NCBI GenBank assembly: GCA_019918135.1
Contig: WBZZ01004158.1
Coordinates: 157,001 to 221,000, forward strand
From: Paulinella micropora
Taxonomy: Eukaryota > Cercozoa > Imbricatea > Euglyphida > Paulinellidae
Direction of reading: 5' to 3'
Length of the DNA stretch: 64,000 nt
Below the pieces are notes generated by a model. The model did no database searches, was not told where the DNA came from, and saw only the letters and a list, made by a program, of their open reading frames with translations. Shown one piece after another: positions 10,154 to 19,305 of the stretch (positions are counted from its first letter, which is position 1; every line of letters starts with the position of its first letter). The position numbers were made by a program, and so were the translations under genes.

Positions 10154-10807
10154 ATGGACGATTTAGCGGCCGCGTTGGAAGGCGTCCAGTTTGACCCAGA
10201 CCCTGCTCCCGCTGACCCCGCTCCAGCCAACCATGCTCCCGCTGACCCTGCTCCAGATAACCCTTCTCCCGCTGACCCTGCTCCAGCCAACCCTGCTCCC
10301 GCTGACCCTGCTCCAGCCAACCCTGCTCCAGCCAATCCTGCTCCAGCCAACCCTGCTCCAGATAACCCTGCTCCAGCCAACCCTGCTCCCGCTGAACCTG
10401 CTCCCGCTGAACCTGCTCCAGCCAATCCTGCTCCAGCCAACCCTGCTCCTGATGCCCCATTCGACCCGAACAGTTGGCACGATGCTTACAATTTTACGAG
10501 AGTTAGGAGGCCTATAAGCGACAGACCTAGCGATTATTTTACCGCCGTTAGAATGAACGAAAATGTTCTGGAGGAGTTAGAAAACAAAGACTGGGACAAA
10601 GATACTACCCCTGATGAAGAATTTTTTGACAATGGTAGCGTTTACAGATGGGTTCGAGTAGATGGAACGGTAAGAAATCCGAGGGCAAGACAAAACTTTC
10701 TGGTTTGTTTCGGCGATGATGAGTATCTTATTCTACCAGCAATCACTGCGATTAGCAGGGTATTACAAGAACGAACAACAGAAATAAAATGGATTGTTTC
10801 TGTTTAA
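10154..10807 (+). CDS. Protein with Pro-Ala-Pro-Ala-Asn/Asp repeat, Polinton
   Basis: 217 residues. After MDDLAAALEGVQFD come about 17 tandem 5-residue units PAPAN/PAPAD/PAPDN (10200-10455, a 15-bp minisatellite), then an ordered C-terminal half of ~120 residues with aromatic and acidic content and no recognised domain. The repeat looks like a stiff extended linker of the kind seen in virion or fibre-associated proteins. It converges on the integrase gene, with stop codons almost touching (10807/10810). Confidence 0.65.
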   Translation: MDDLAAALEGVQFDPDPAPADPAPANHAPADPAPDNPSPADPAPANPAPADPAPANPAPANPAPANPAPDNPAPANPAPAEPAPAEPAPANPAPANPAPDAPFDPNSWHDAYNFTRVRRPISDRPSDYFTAVRMNENVLEELENKDWDKDTTPDEEFFDNGSVYRWVRVDGTVRNPRARQNFLVCFGDDEYLILPAITAISRVLQERTTEIKWIVSV

Positions 10808-10809
10808 AC

Positions 10810-11790
10810 TTACAAATCCAATATTACTTTGGCTTTCTTTTCTCTCTTGCTTGTCCTAACATTTCCCTCATCTATGTCTTCTCTCTTCAACTGTTCTTTT
10901 GTTTTCTTTTCTTTTGTTATTTCTTTTACTTGTTCTTTTATTTGTTTTTCTTCATCGACCGGTTTGTCAAACTTAGTTTTCAATAGTTCCCGGGGGCTGA
11001 CTAGCTCATCCGAATTTAATATCAACTTGAAACCGGAACGGCCAACGACTGTATAAATTTTTTTCGACCAAGTTTTTCCTCCCTTGCTGAAAATGCTTCT
11101 CGTCAACTCCTTTCTCACCTTATCGCCTTTTTCGAATTCGTCAATCAGCCCGTCCCGTTGAATTCGTTGTTTATCTTTATTTACTCCCTTAAATACATCA
11201 ATCGGCCGGGCTTTAATCGTTCTATGAAATCGCATATTATAAGCGTCTACCATGTCGTAGATGTAAGTCAACCAGTCAAAATTACCGTTAGTTTCGAATA
11301 ATATGTCTAACAATCTCCGTATCGTTCTTATAACCCGGTCGACGATAGCAAGCGCCCGATGGTCTCCTATTTCAACAGTCCGATGTTCGACGTTGTTATC
11401 TCTGAAATAATCTTTAACCATTCCTTTATATTCACTCCCGCTATCGGTTGTAATGGAGTTCGGAGTGTATGGTATTGATTTTAAAGCGGTATAAACTTCC
11501 TTAGCCGTTTTGTTTTTAAGCGGTTTAATGATTAAAAATCGACTATGAGTGTCAATCCAAAACAACATCCAAGCATAGCATTTATTGCCTTTCTTATCTT
11601 TCAACTTTGACATATCGGCTAGGTCTACGAAAACTTGTTTAAGTGGTTTGTCCGACCATATTGTATTCCATTTATCAGTCGGTAATCTTTTCTGATAGTG
11701 GATTTCAAGAGCTTGCTGTTCCTTTCGTTCATCTTCATCCAGCAGAGACTCCGCCTCCGCACCTCCCGGATTGCTATGTTTGTTGTCCAT
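10810..11790 (-). CDS. Polinton integrase (rve family)
   Basis: Retrovirus-type DDE integrase that would insert the element with a 6-bp staggered cut. Of 326 residues, the catalytic core has VFVDLADM (first Asp), ITTDSGSEYKG (second Asp) and, 35 residues later, ALAIVDRVIRT. The expected third acid falls on Asp in IVDR rather than the usual Glu. A C-terminal SH3/chromo-like beta region (KTWSKKIYTVVGRSGFKLIL) and a Lys-rich tail follow. The N-terminus is short, with no obvious HHCC zinc finger. Start ATG is at 11790. It abuts the gene at 11791-12048 with no gap, consistent with cotranscription. It is intact, unlike the polymerase. Confidence 0.9.
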   Translation of the reverse strand: MDNKHSNPGGAEAESLLDEDERKEQQALEIHYQKRLPTDKWNTIWSDKPLKQVFVDLADMSKLKDKKGNKCYAWMLFWIDTHSRFLIIKPLKNKTAKEVYTALKSIPYTPNSITTDSGSEYKGMVKDYFRDNNVEHRTVEIGDHRALAIVDRVIRTIRRLLDILFETNGNFDWLTYIYDMVDAYNMRFHRTIKARPIDVFKGVNKDKQRIQRDGLIDEFEKGDKVRKELTRSIFSKGGKTWSKKIYTVVGRSGFKLILNSDELVSPRELLKTKFDKPVDEEKQIKEQVKEITKEKKTKEQLKREDIDEGNVRTSKREKKAKVILDL

Positions 11791-12048
11791 CTAATACTTA
11801 ATGACACCTAACGCTGTATCCTTATATATTAATCTTTCTTTTTTTTCAAGTTCAAAACAATAATTAGAACAAAACTCATAAGTATAAAATCTGTCGAAAC
11901 TGTCATCAATCGCCGTAATCTGTCGGTTCGCTAAACACAAGCTCAATCCACACACATAGCAACTATTGAAGTCATACTCAAAACGATTATATAGATAGTC
12001 CATAATGTACAGACGGACATATAATGGAAGGTTCTTAATTTCACTCAT
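11791..12048 (-). CDS. Small Cys-rich (zinc-binding?) protein, Polinton
   Basis: 85 residues with CYVCGLSLC and, 40 residues on, CSNYC, a spacing that suggests a treble-clef or zinc-ribbon-like site. The N-terminus IKNLPLYVRLYIMDYLYNRF resembles an F-box-like helix, but that match is weak. It sits immediately upstream of the integrase in the same direction. The start is preceded by a T-run and AAATATAG, like other genes of this element. Function unknown. Confidence 0.6.
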   Translation of the reverse strand: MSEIKNLPLYVRLYIMDYLYNRFEYDFNSCYVCGLSLCLANRQITAIDDSFDRFYTYEFCSNYCFELEKKERLIYKDTALGVIKY

Positions 12049-12054
12049 CTATAT

Positions 12055-12570
12055 TTAGAACTTTAAAAACATTTTTGAAATATCATTACTTTCTTTTTTT
12101 GACTTCTCCGGCTGTCCAGCATAAACATTAACATTAACACGGCCGGTCTTTTTCCCTCCTTTCTTAGGCTTAGGCTCTTCCTCTTCCTCGCTTTCCTCGC
12201 TCTCACTCTCACTCTCTTCTTCCACTTTCTTTTTTACCGCTTTCTTCGTCTTCTTCTGTTTAGTCTTAAGTTTCATACCCGCGACACGTCTGGCAACGAT
12301 ATCTACAAAGTCCTGTTCAACCTCTTCTTCATCAGAGCTGCTTTCCTCGATCGGCTCACCATCCCGCCCGTCTATCATATCCTTCGCCAACTGCTTCTTA
12401 GTAATGTGTTCCATCTTTTCGTCTTCATTCATTTCTTTCACATTCTTAGCCTCTTCCTCAGCGAGTAATTCCTTAGCCCGCTCAATCTTTCTTTGCCTCG
12501 CATACTGTTTCTTCATTACAGTCGCCTTTTCAAGGTTCTTTATGGCAATCTCTCTATTTCCTCTCGGCAT
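12055..12570 (-). CDS. Highly charged, Lys/Glu/Ser-rich protein, Polinton
   Basis: 171 residues from MPRGNREIAIKN. The N-terminal third is a basic helix, the middle holds Ser/Asp/Glu tracts (SSSDEEE, SESESEESEEEEE), and near the C-terminus is KPKKGGKKTGR. The N-terminal helix resembles that of the 54-residue protein at 29303-29467. The Gly-Gly may be a protease site like those in the virion proteins. T-run and GATATATA precede the ATG. Possibly a core or DNA-condensing protein, by inference only. Confidence 0.6.
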   Translation of the reverse strand: MPRGNREIAIKNLEKATVMKKQYARQRKIERAKELLAEEEAKNVKEMNEDEKMEHITKKQLAKDMIDGRDGEPIEESSSDEEEVEQDFVDIVARRVAGMKLKTKQKKTKKAVKKKVEEESESESEESEEEEEPKPKKGGKKTGRVNVNVYAGQPEKSKKESNDISKMFLKF

Positions 12571-12650
12571 TCTCGGGTATATATCTAACCAAAAATAATT
12601 TTTATTCGGATTAATTATTATCCAATTTATATAGCACCTCATTCGGTTTA

Positions 12651-15600
12651 ATGAGCCAATTCAAAAGTTTATTAGGCCTTAATGAGCTAGCCGTCGATAG
12701 TCTAAATATACTTAACTTAGACTTAACGAACACGAACATAGTGGGCTAAAACACAGATAGAGTGCCAGAAGATGCCGACCCCGTAAATCTCTACTATACT
12801 GACGGGCGATTTGACACACGACTGGCTAGCAAAAGCACGTCGGACGTTAAAGAAGGAAGCCGTTTATACTACACAGAGCAACGAGTGAGGGATAACGACG
12901 AGGTTAAAGCCTCAACTCAACACCGTTCTAATACAAGTAATCCGCATCAAACCAGCCTTTATAATTTGATAGACACAAACATATCAGCACAAGCGGTCGG
13001 CCAATACTTAACTTACAACGATGTTGACGGCAAATGGAGGAATACTTACCTCGGGTCAATTGACACTCTCTCCGATGTAGTCATAACCACACCGATCGCA
13101 GCCAATAGCTATCTCACATATAATTCAATAAACTGGGTAAATAAAACCTTTCCGATAAATGTGGACGGGTCAGGCAACATTAGTATGCTAGGGACTTTGA
13201 ATATAACAGGAGTTAATTTACTAAATACAAAAGATGTCGATACTTGGATTAACGAACACGAGGCAAATAACGATAAAGTTTCAGCAGACGGCTCAATTAA
13301 TACACACAGCGATGTATTGATAACAGGCACGCCCGCAGACAACCAATTATTAATTTACTCAACAGGGCAATGGCAAAATGTGGCACCGCCTTTTCTTAGA
13401 TTGGATGGCTCCGTTAATATGGCAGGAGCGTTAAATATGGGAGGTTTTGCTATTTCAGGGGCTTCAACATATAATGGAATTACTCTTTCAAATCTGGCGG
13501 CCGATAGCACAGTGGTTAAATTAACAGGAGACCAAACCATAGCAGGAACAAAAACATTCAGCGATAAGATAACAATAGCATTAGACAAGCCATTAATCAT
13601 GGGAAGAACAACAAGAGGATTGGCGGCATACACAGGGGGATTAGAGTTATATGGAACGTCGGGCGTAGCAGGACCACATATGCAAGCATTCACGACAGCC
13701 AACCCGAATTACCCTTGTTTTCAATTAATCAACAACGGACATAGTAATTTAGCATTGAAATTTGATTGTTATTGGGACGGAGCAGTTAATGATAAGTCAA
13801 GTTTTCTTACTTCAAATTTTATGATATCTAAGGGAACTAATCTCCTTTTTCAATACGCGGCAGGAGTAGCCGTAGGAAGTAATATAACATGGAATACGGC
13901 AATGGATATCAATAGCACATCGGGTTTATTAACGACAAAGGCTATTACGGCGAGCGGGGCGATAACTGCGAATGCTGGCATATCCGTTGTTAATAACACG
14001 GCGGACATACGAGGAGAAGCAAGGACAGGAACTCACGCAACGCCAGTCGGCTTATATGTTTCAGCCAATCTTGGTCAATCTTCTGCTGGTATTGAATTCA
14101 GACACAGCAACGGCACGCAGGGAGTTGGATTTGGTTATAATTCAATATATGCTACGGGTAGTTCTACCAATGTCGAGTTAAATTTATATTCAAAAGGTTC
14201 AAGTCTAATCTATGCGAGAAATGCTCTAACAGCAAGTGCGGGAATATCAACGACGACATTAACAACCAGCGGATTATTAACAGCAAATGATGGATGTAAG
14301 TTATCTATTCAAAACAAAGTAGATGGAGGAAATGGGCAAGGTATATTTATGTGGGATACAGACAATACGGAGTGGGGAATGTATCTGGCGACTGGTGGAG
14401 GAGTAAATACCAAAAGTTTAGCGGGTGGTTCAGCCGTCTCAGGAAATGATTTTAATTTTGGTTTTAGATTTCGGGCTTTTAATAATTCAGGTTATGGTTT
14501 TATATGGGAGAACTCTTCAGAGCAATTATTAATGTCATTAAGAGGAAATGATGGAACTTTATGGACGAAGGGATTAATAACTGCGAGTGCGGGGGTATCG
14601 ACAACAACACTTACCGCGAGTGGAAGAGTATCCAATTTAACGGCAGGGGCTACTTGTTCATTAAGCATACAGGGAGGTAATGACGGCACTAGCAATTACG
14701 GACTATGGCTATGGAATTATCTTGATTATAACTATTCTTTTTATATGGCATCTTCTGGCGCTAGCAAGGCATTTGGAAATGGAACCGCGTGTGCTGGCAA
14801 CGACTTTACTGGTCGCGCTATCAGAATGAGAATTTATCCAGACGCTACTCAGGGATTTATATGGGAAACGTCAAGCGAAATTCTGTTAATGTCGCTGAAT
14901 GGACTAAACGGGACTTTATGGACAAAAGGCAACATAAGCATAAACGGGGCGCTGGCAGCAACGCAGTCTTATGTAGATACAAAAGACGGGCAAAATGTAA
15001 AATTAACAGGAGATCAAACAATAACAGGAATTAAAATATTTAATGGAACGAGAAATGATATAAGAGCACTAAATTTGTTAAGCCAAGCCGATTTTAATAA
15101 CGTGGATATCATTAACGGCGGAAATATTACATATAATGGCGCGCGGATATTAAACCAAAATGGAGGAGACGCATTCTTTTCTCAGACAACGGGAGATTGG
15201 CAGTCTTTCTTATATACTCTAAATACCGATACAAGTGGAACCGCAGACCAAAGAGGTTACGTATTTACGAATGTCGCATTTGACGCAAAAGGGGCGGGAC
15301 TTTATATTTCAAAACTTACGGATGCTAAATTCATGTCTTCCGATATTGTCCGTTTTAACAATGCGGGTGGTATGCGGTTTTATGGCGCCTTAGACATGAA
15401 TTCCAACAACATAACAAATGGTGGAACAATAACAGGAACAACAATCACTTCGACTGCCGGCATGACTACGACAACATTAACTGCGAGTGATAACATAGTA
15501 GTCGGAGCAGGTAAAAAAATATTTGTAGACAGATCGGCAAATGCTAACAATAAACTAGTATTATATGATAATGGGACAGGCTCTACAACCGCATTTTTTG

Positions 15601-16736
15601 GATTTGGCATTACATCCTCAACATTGTTATATAATGTTTCACCTGGTTGTAATCACGTATTTTATATTAATGGTTCAACTGAATTATTCAGAATTAACGA
15701 AACGACAATCACGGCTTCAAAGTCAATAACCGCAAACTCGGGGATATCAACAACTACATTGGCAACAACAGACAAAATAACAACATCAAATGGCGTGCCG
15801 ATAATCGTGGGACGAACTACTAAATCAGGAGTTTCGGGCGGATTAGAACTATATGGAAATGTGAATGCGTCGGCGGGGCCACATATCCAATGCGTATCAT
15901 CTGAGGACAACCATCCGTCTTTTCAAGTTTTGCCCTGGTCTCACGGAAATGTAAATCTCGTGTTTGACGCTTATTATAATGGTTCTTCGTGGATATCTAG
16001 CAGTTCTGGATCAAACTTTTCTATAGCCAAAACAAACACTCTCCTTACTTTTTATTATAAATCAGGAGTAGCCGCGGGAAGTTCTGTTGCTTGGAGTACG
16101 GGGCCATATCTTGACACTTCTGGATTTTTCAATATTCCAACTACGGCAATTAATGGAGTGATAACATTAGGAACGAGATCAGGATATACAAGCGAACCAA
16201 TGATTTTATTAAGGTCTGGTAATAGTGCCAATAACCGCGGTTTCTTTGGTTTTAGTGGCACCAATGTGTATGCTTGGTGTACTTCAACTGCGTCAGGAGA
16301 ACCTTCCGGAACTTATAACTATATAGCCGTTGGAGGCGCGTGGGGTAATTCGTCAGACCGTAGGTTAAAAGCAGATATTAAAACATTAGAATGCGGGGAT
16401 TGTTGTGAGAAACTAATGAAATTAAATTGTTGTTCATATTATTTGAAATCAGACGAAAAGAAAGAAAAAAAGAATTGTGGGTTTATTGCGGATGAAGTTA
16501 AAAAAATATTTCCAGAGTTTGTGGATACGACAGATATGAAAATAGGAGAAGACGAAAACATTGAAGGAATAACATATACAAGTTTTATACCAATTCTTGT
16601 AAGTGCTTTTCAACATATGGCGGAAAAAGTGATTAATTTAGAAAAAGAAAATAAAACTTTACTTAATATACTTCAAGACCAAGCGAACCAATTAGCAGAA
16701 ATCAGAGCGGTTGTATTTCCACCTAATGTCCCCTAG
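12651..16736 (+). pseudogene. Giant fibre protein with C-terminal S74 intramolecular chaperone (in-frame TAA near start)
   Basis: The ATG at 12651 gives 32 residues and then an in-frame TAA at 12747-12749. The same frame then runs open to 16736 (over 1300 residues). Just after the stop is the YYTDGR-type motif common near the N-terminus of tail fibres. The shaft holds repeated TTTLTASG / ITGTKTF-like beta units and a duplicated block (GRTTRG..GGLELYG at about 13600 and 15800). The C-terminal ~130 residues are a Peptidase_S74 domain: SSDRRLKADIKTL carries the Ser-Lys self-cleavage pair, followed by GFIADEV and a trimeric coiled coil. It would form the receptor-binding trimer of the virion. A downstream GTG at 12762 or readthrough could still give protein; otherwise this copy is dead. 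Confidence 0.85.
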
Positions 16737-17070
16737 ATTACACCCGCCGCCACCTATTATTGATATGGCAGATGGCGAAATGACACCAGAGTTGAAGAAC
16801 CGCGTGCTTGATGTCCAAATTAAGCAGGAAGAAAAAAAAATTGACCACGAATACGAAGACAGCTGGGATTGCTGTTTGACTAAGCGAAAAACCGACAGCC
16901 GTCTTATTAAATACTTATTTCAAATGGGTATCATTATCGCCATCATCACCCTTTGTATCGTGAGACTATCAGAAAAGAACTTACCTTGTGAGGTTGCTAA
17001 CACGTACGTCGGTATTTTGACACTACTTATCGGCATCTGCCTTCCTTCGCCTTCTAGTTCAAAGAAATGA
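16726..17070 (+). CDS. Small double-membrane-span protein, Polinton
   Basis: About 114 residues from ATG 16726, overlapping the fibre end by 11 bases, or 101 from ATG 16765 (MADGEMTPELKN). The N-terminal half is charged with a CC pair. Two hydrophobic spans follow (YLFQMGIIIAIITLCIVRL and TYVGILTLLIGICL), then a Ser/Pro/Lys tail. A hairpin follows the stop at 17087. It may be an internal virion membrane protein or a holin-like pore; unresolved. Confidence 0.6.
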   Translation: MSPRLHPPPPIIDMADGEMTPELKNRVLDVQIKQEEKKIDHEYEDSWDCCLTKRKTDSRLIKYLFQMGIIIAIITLCIVRLSEKNLPCEVANTYVGILTLLIGICLPSPSSSKK

Positions 17071-17086
17071 ACCCACCCGCGGGGTT

Positions 17087-17104
17087 GTAGGGGCTCGTCC
17101 CTAC
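17087..17104. terminator. 3' hairpin after the membrane-protein gene
   Basis: GTAGGG gctcgt CCCTAC, a perfect 6-bp stem. A shorter CCCGCGGG palindrome lies just before it. It falls between convergent genes. Confidence 0.55.
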
Positions 17105-17340
17105 TAGCATTCTAACGAATAGATTTTATACCAAGAGCTATCACCCGCACAGATTAACGGAATGGCTTCATCAAAACTAACACACAAATCACTCATCGGC
17201 TTATACACACATCCCTTTTGGATACAATAAAGACAACTTTCATTTTTTTTCTCGCTGACCCGCGAATAGAAATCACAGGCAGTCCGAGCGGAAATATTGA
17301 TTAATAAAAAGTTTATAAAGATTATTATAGAGGGCATCAT
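17104..17340 (-). CDS. Secreted Cys-rich protein, PSI-like, Polinton
   Basis: 78 residues. An N-terminal hydrophobic signal-like segment (IIIFINFLLINIS) is followed by about 55 residues with Cys spacing C-x(13)-C-x(2)-C-x(4)-C-x(7)-C-x(9)-C-x(14)-C, including SCLYCIQKGCVYKPMSDLC, reminiscent of a plexin-semaphorin-integrin domain. Its start codon (17338-17340) overlaps the start of the divergent gene at 17339, so the two promoters must lie inside each other's coding sequence. The PSI match is by eye only; it could be another small disulfide fold. Confidence 0.55.
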   Translation of the reverse strand: MMPSIIIFINFLLINISARTACDFYSRVSEKKNESCLYCIQKGCVYKPMSDLCVSFDEAIPLICAGDSSWYKIYSLEC

Positions 17341-17623
17341 GGCGGACTATAAATACCAAAAGATTATTTTTCTGAGTAATGATTTTGTTGGCGGGGTTAA
17401 TGGTAGCAAGACGTTTGATAAAAACATTCAAATGAACTTTACACCAACAAGAATGAATGTTAAGTTTATTCACTATATGAACGATTTGAACGAAACGAAA
17501 ACAAAAATCCTTCATATGGACCGCATCGGGATTATTGGCACATTCACCGATAGCAACACCGCAAACATTTCCAATCTTAGCTACAACTTAGGTATTATTA
17601 ATTGGACCGACGGGCAATACTGA
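17339..17623 (+). CDS. Small conserved-looking structural protein, Polinton
   Basis: 94 residues from MADYKYQKIIF. Beta-rich with Asn-Gly turns and a Gly/Asn C-terminus (ISNLSYNLGIINWTDGQY); no recognised domain. It lies just before the ATPase in the morphogenesis block and starts head-to-head with the PSI-like gene. The frame is open further up to 17297, but the ATG at 17339 fits better. Confidence 0.55.
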   Translation: MADYKYQKIIFLSNDFVGGVNGSKTFDKNIQMNFTPTRMNVKFIHYMNDLNETKTKILHMDRIGIIGTFTDSNTANISNLSYNLGIINWTDGQY

Positions 17624-17691
17624 GACTGACGCACTTGGAGGAAGAATTGTTATTTGTTTAGAATTTCTTGGCTGACGAAAATATAGCGACG

Positions 17692-18519
17692 ATGGAGAAA
17701 ATTAATGATATACGAGTTAGACCAGTTAAGCAAAACGGAGATGGCGACAAGTTGGCAAAAGGATATAAGTTGTTTGATGAACCGTATGCCAATATATTTC
17801 TTCTCGCTCGCAAGAAGAGTGGCAAGACGACCGCACTGTTTGAAATCCTGAAACGAACAACGGACAAAAAGACCCGTATTGTTATTATAGCCAGCACGAT
17901 ACACAAGGACCACATTTACAAAGAAATGGTTAAGCACTTCAAGAAGAAGGGAAACCCGATGGCGATATATACATATTTGAAAACGGACGGGTATAGTGTG
18001 ATTGATTACGAATTAGACAAGCTCAATAAACCCGATGAAGAGCAAGAAGGAGAAATCATTCAGGATGGTCAAGAAGAACCAAAGCCGAAGTTTCTTTATT
18101 TTGGAAAAGAAGAGAAGAAGAAGCAGGAGGGAGGCGAAAAAGTGGAGAGACCGAGCAAATACATTACACCAGAAGTTGTGTTCGTCCTTGATGACCTTGG
18201 AAGTGGCCTAAGGGATAAGTCAGTGAGCGACCTGTTGAAGAAAAATAGACATAGACATTATAAGTCAAAAGTGATTATGAGCTCGCAGTACCTTAACGAC
18301 TTACGACCCGAGGCAATTAAACAGCTGGACTATCTCCTTATTTTTCCTGGACAGAGTGTTGATAAAATAGAACTCGTGTATAAGCATCTGGACCTCGGCT
18401 ACGACCTTGAATACTTCATTGAAAAATACCACGAGGCGACAAAAGAGCGATTTAACTTTTTGTATGTTGACGCTGTATCGGACGAGCTAAGGCAGAATTT
18501 CAATAAACGATTTTTGTAA
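17692..18519 (+). CDS. DNA-packaging ATPase (FtsK/HerA-type, A32-like)
   Basis: 275 residues from the ATG at 17692. Walker A LLARKKSGKTTALFEIL (residues ~30-45) and Walker B VVFVLDDLGSG (~165-175) are clear, followed by NRHRHYKSKVIMSSQY, the expected sensor region. A charged insert (EEQEGEIIQDGQEE..KKKQEGGEK) separates the two. These ATPases drive genome encapsidation in Polintons, virophages and giant viruses. It lies upstream of the small GG-motif proteins and the protease, the usual morphogenesis cluster. It looks intact. Confidence 0.88.
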   Translation: MEKINDIRVRPVKQNGDGDKLAKGYKLFDEPYANIFLLARKKSGKTTALFEILKRTTDKKTRIVIIASTIHKDHIYKEMVKHFKKKGNPMAIYTYLKTDGYSVIDYELDKLNKPDEEQEGEIIQDGQEEPKPKFLYFGKEEKKKQEGGEKVERPSKYITPEVVFVLDDLGSGLRDKSVSDLLKKNRHRHYKSKVIMSSQYLNDLRPEAIKQLDYLLIFPGQSVDKIELVYKHLDLGYDLEYFIEKYHEATKERFNFLYVDAVSDELRQNFNKRFL

Positions 18520-18549
18520 TTTTATTATTTTTTTTCATATATTATATAG

Positions 18550-18864
18550 ATGCCAACATCACCAGTGATTATTTCACAACCAGCGGGATATAACATCGGA
18601 TACAATCCAAGTCCAGTCAAAATGCCACAAGCAGGAGGACGAAAGAAGAAAGGAAAAAAGAAACAAACGGGCGGTAAAATTAATTGGGCAAAAGTAGAAA
18701 AAACAGCAGGGAATATTGAAAGATGGTTGAGAAAGAACAAAGCGATATCAAGAGGAGCTACATTTTTAAGCGATGTCGGAGTGCCTTATGCTGACCGTGT
18801 AGCGAGGGCGGCGGCGAAACAGGGATACGGCAAGCAGCGAGGCGGAGCCGTTAAGTTTCGGTAG
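18550..18864 (+). CDS. Small basic virion-type protein with Gly-Gly sites
   Basis: 104 residues, rich in Lys and Arg, with three Gly-Gly motifs: PQAGGRKKK, KQTGGKINW and QRGGAVKFR. The second half has an amphipathic region. It resembles the small basic core or cement precursors of adenoviruses and Polintons in composition only. TTTTTTTTCATATATTATATAG precedes the ATG (18528-18549). Its TAG stop forms part of a 3' hairpin. Confidence 0.65.
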   Translation: MPTSPVIISQPAGYNIGYNPSPVKMPQAGGRKKKGKKKQTGGKINWAKVEKTAGNIERWLRKNKAISRGATFLSDVGVPYADRVARAAAKQGYGKQRGGAVKFR

Positions 18865-18877
18865 GGACAAGCCCCTA
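18862..18877. terminator. 3' hairpin overlapping a stop codon
   Basis: TAGGG acaagc CCCTA followed by AAAATAAAAAA. The stop TAG is the first strand of the stem. Confidence 0.55.
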
Positions 18878-18928
18878 AAATAAAAAACTAAACCTTCTAT
18901 TATTTTTTTTACTAATAATATATACAAT

Positions 18929-19300
18929 ATGAAGACCAAAACTCGTGGAGGGAAGAAACTTAAACAACGGCCGCCGAGGATATACAGAACCAAAGATGGC
19001 CGACCATATATCAGAGTAAAAGGTAAACGAGCATATCTCAACTTTGGCGAGAAAACCAACGACCTTTCAACACTTCAAATCGTTAAGTTGTTTTTGAAAT
19101 ATATGGTGAAGACGAAAACAAAGAATAAACGAAAGATGAAAGAGCGAATAGTTAAGTCTGAATTTGACCGTCTTGAATACGAGAACCGAAATCAGATACA
19201 AGACAACCTACAAAAAAAATATGACCTAATACACGACGAGGAACAAAAGGAAAAGAAGAAACGGGAAGAGATAGAAGAAGAAAAGAAAGGTTGGAAATAA
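18929..19300 (+). CDS. Basic protein ahead of the protease, Gly-Gly at N-terminus
   Basis: 123 residues starting MKTKTRGGKKLK, with a central folded part (YRTKDGRPYIRVKGKRAYLNF) and a Lys/Glu helix at the C-terminus. The helix pattern continues without a break in the next frame (from ~19270), where the protease gene begins. The two may be one protein joined by programmed or accidental frameshifting at the A-rich site around 19275-19290. T-run and AATATATAC precede the ATG. Confidence 0.6.
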   Translation: MKTKTRGGKKLKQRPPRIYRTKDGRPYIRVKGKRAYLNFGEKTNDLSTLQIVKLFLKYMVKTKTKNKRKMKERIVKSEFDRLEYENRNQIQDNLQKKYDLIHDEEQKEKKKREEIEEEKKGWK

Positions 19301-19305
19301 AAGAA

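Noticed and set aside
10143..10480. Minus-strand 'AGAGLAGAGS' or 'EQGWLEQ' repeat proteins
   Set aside because: Antisense readings of the 15-bp Pro-Ala repeat of the plus-strand gene, which continues into an ordered domain.
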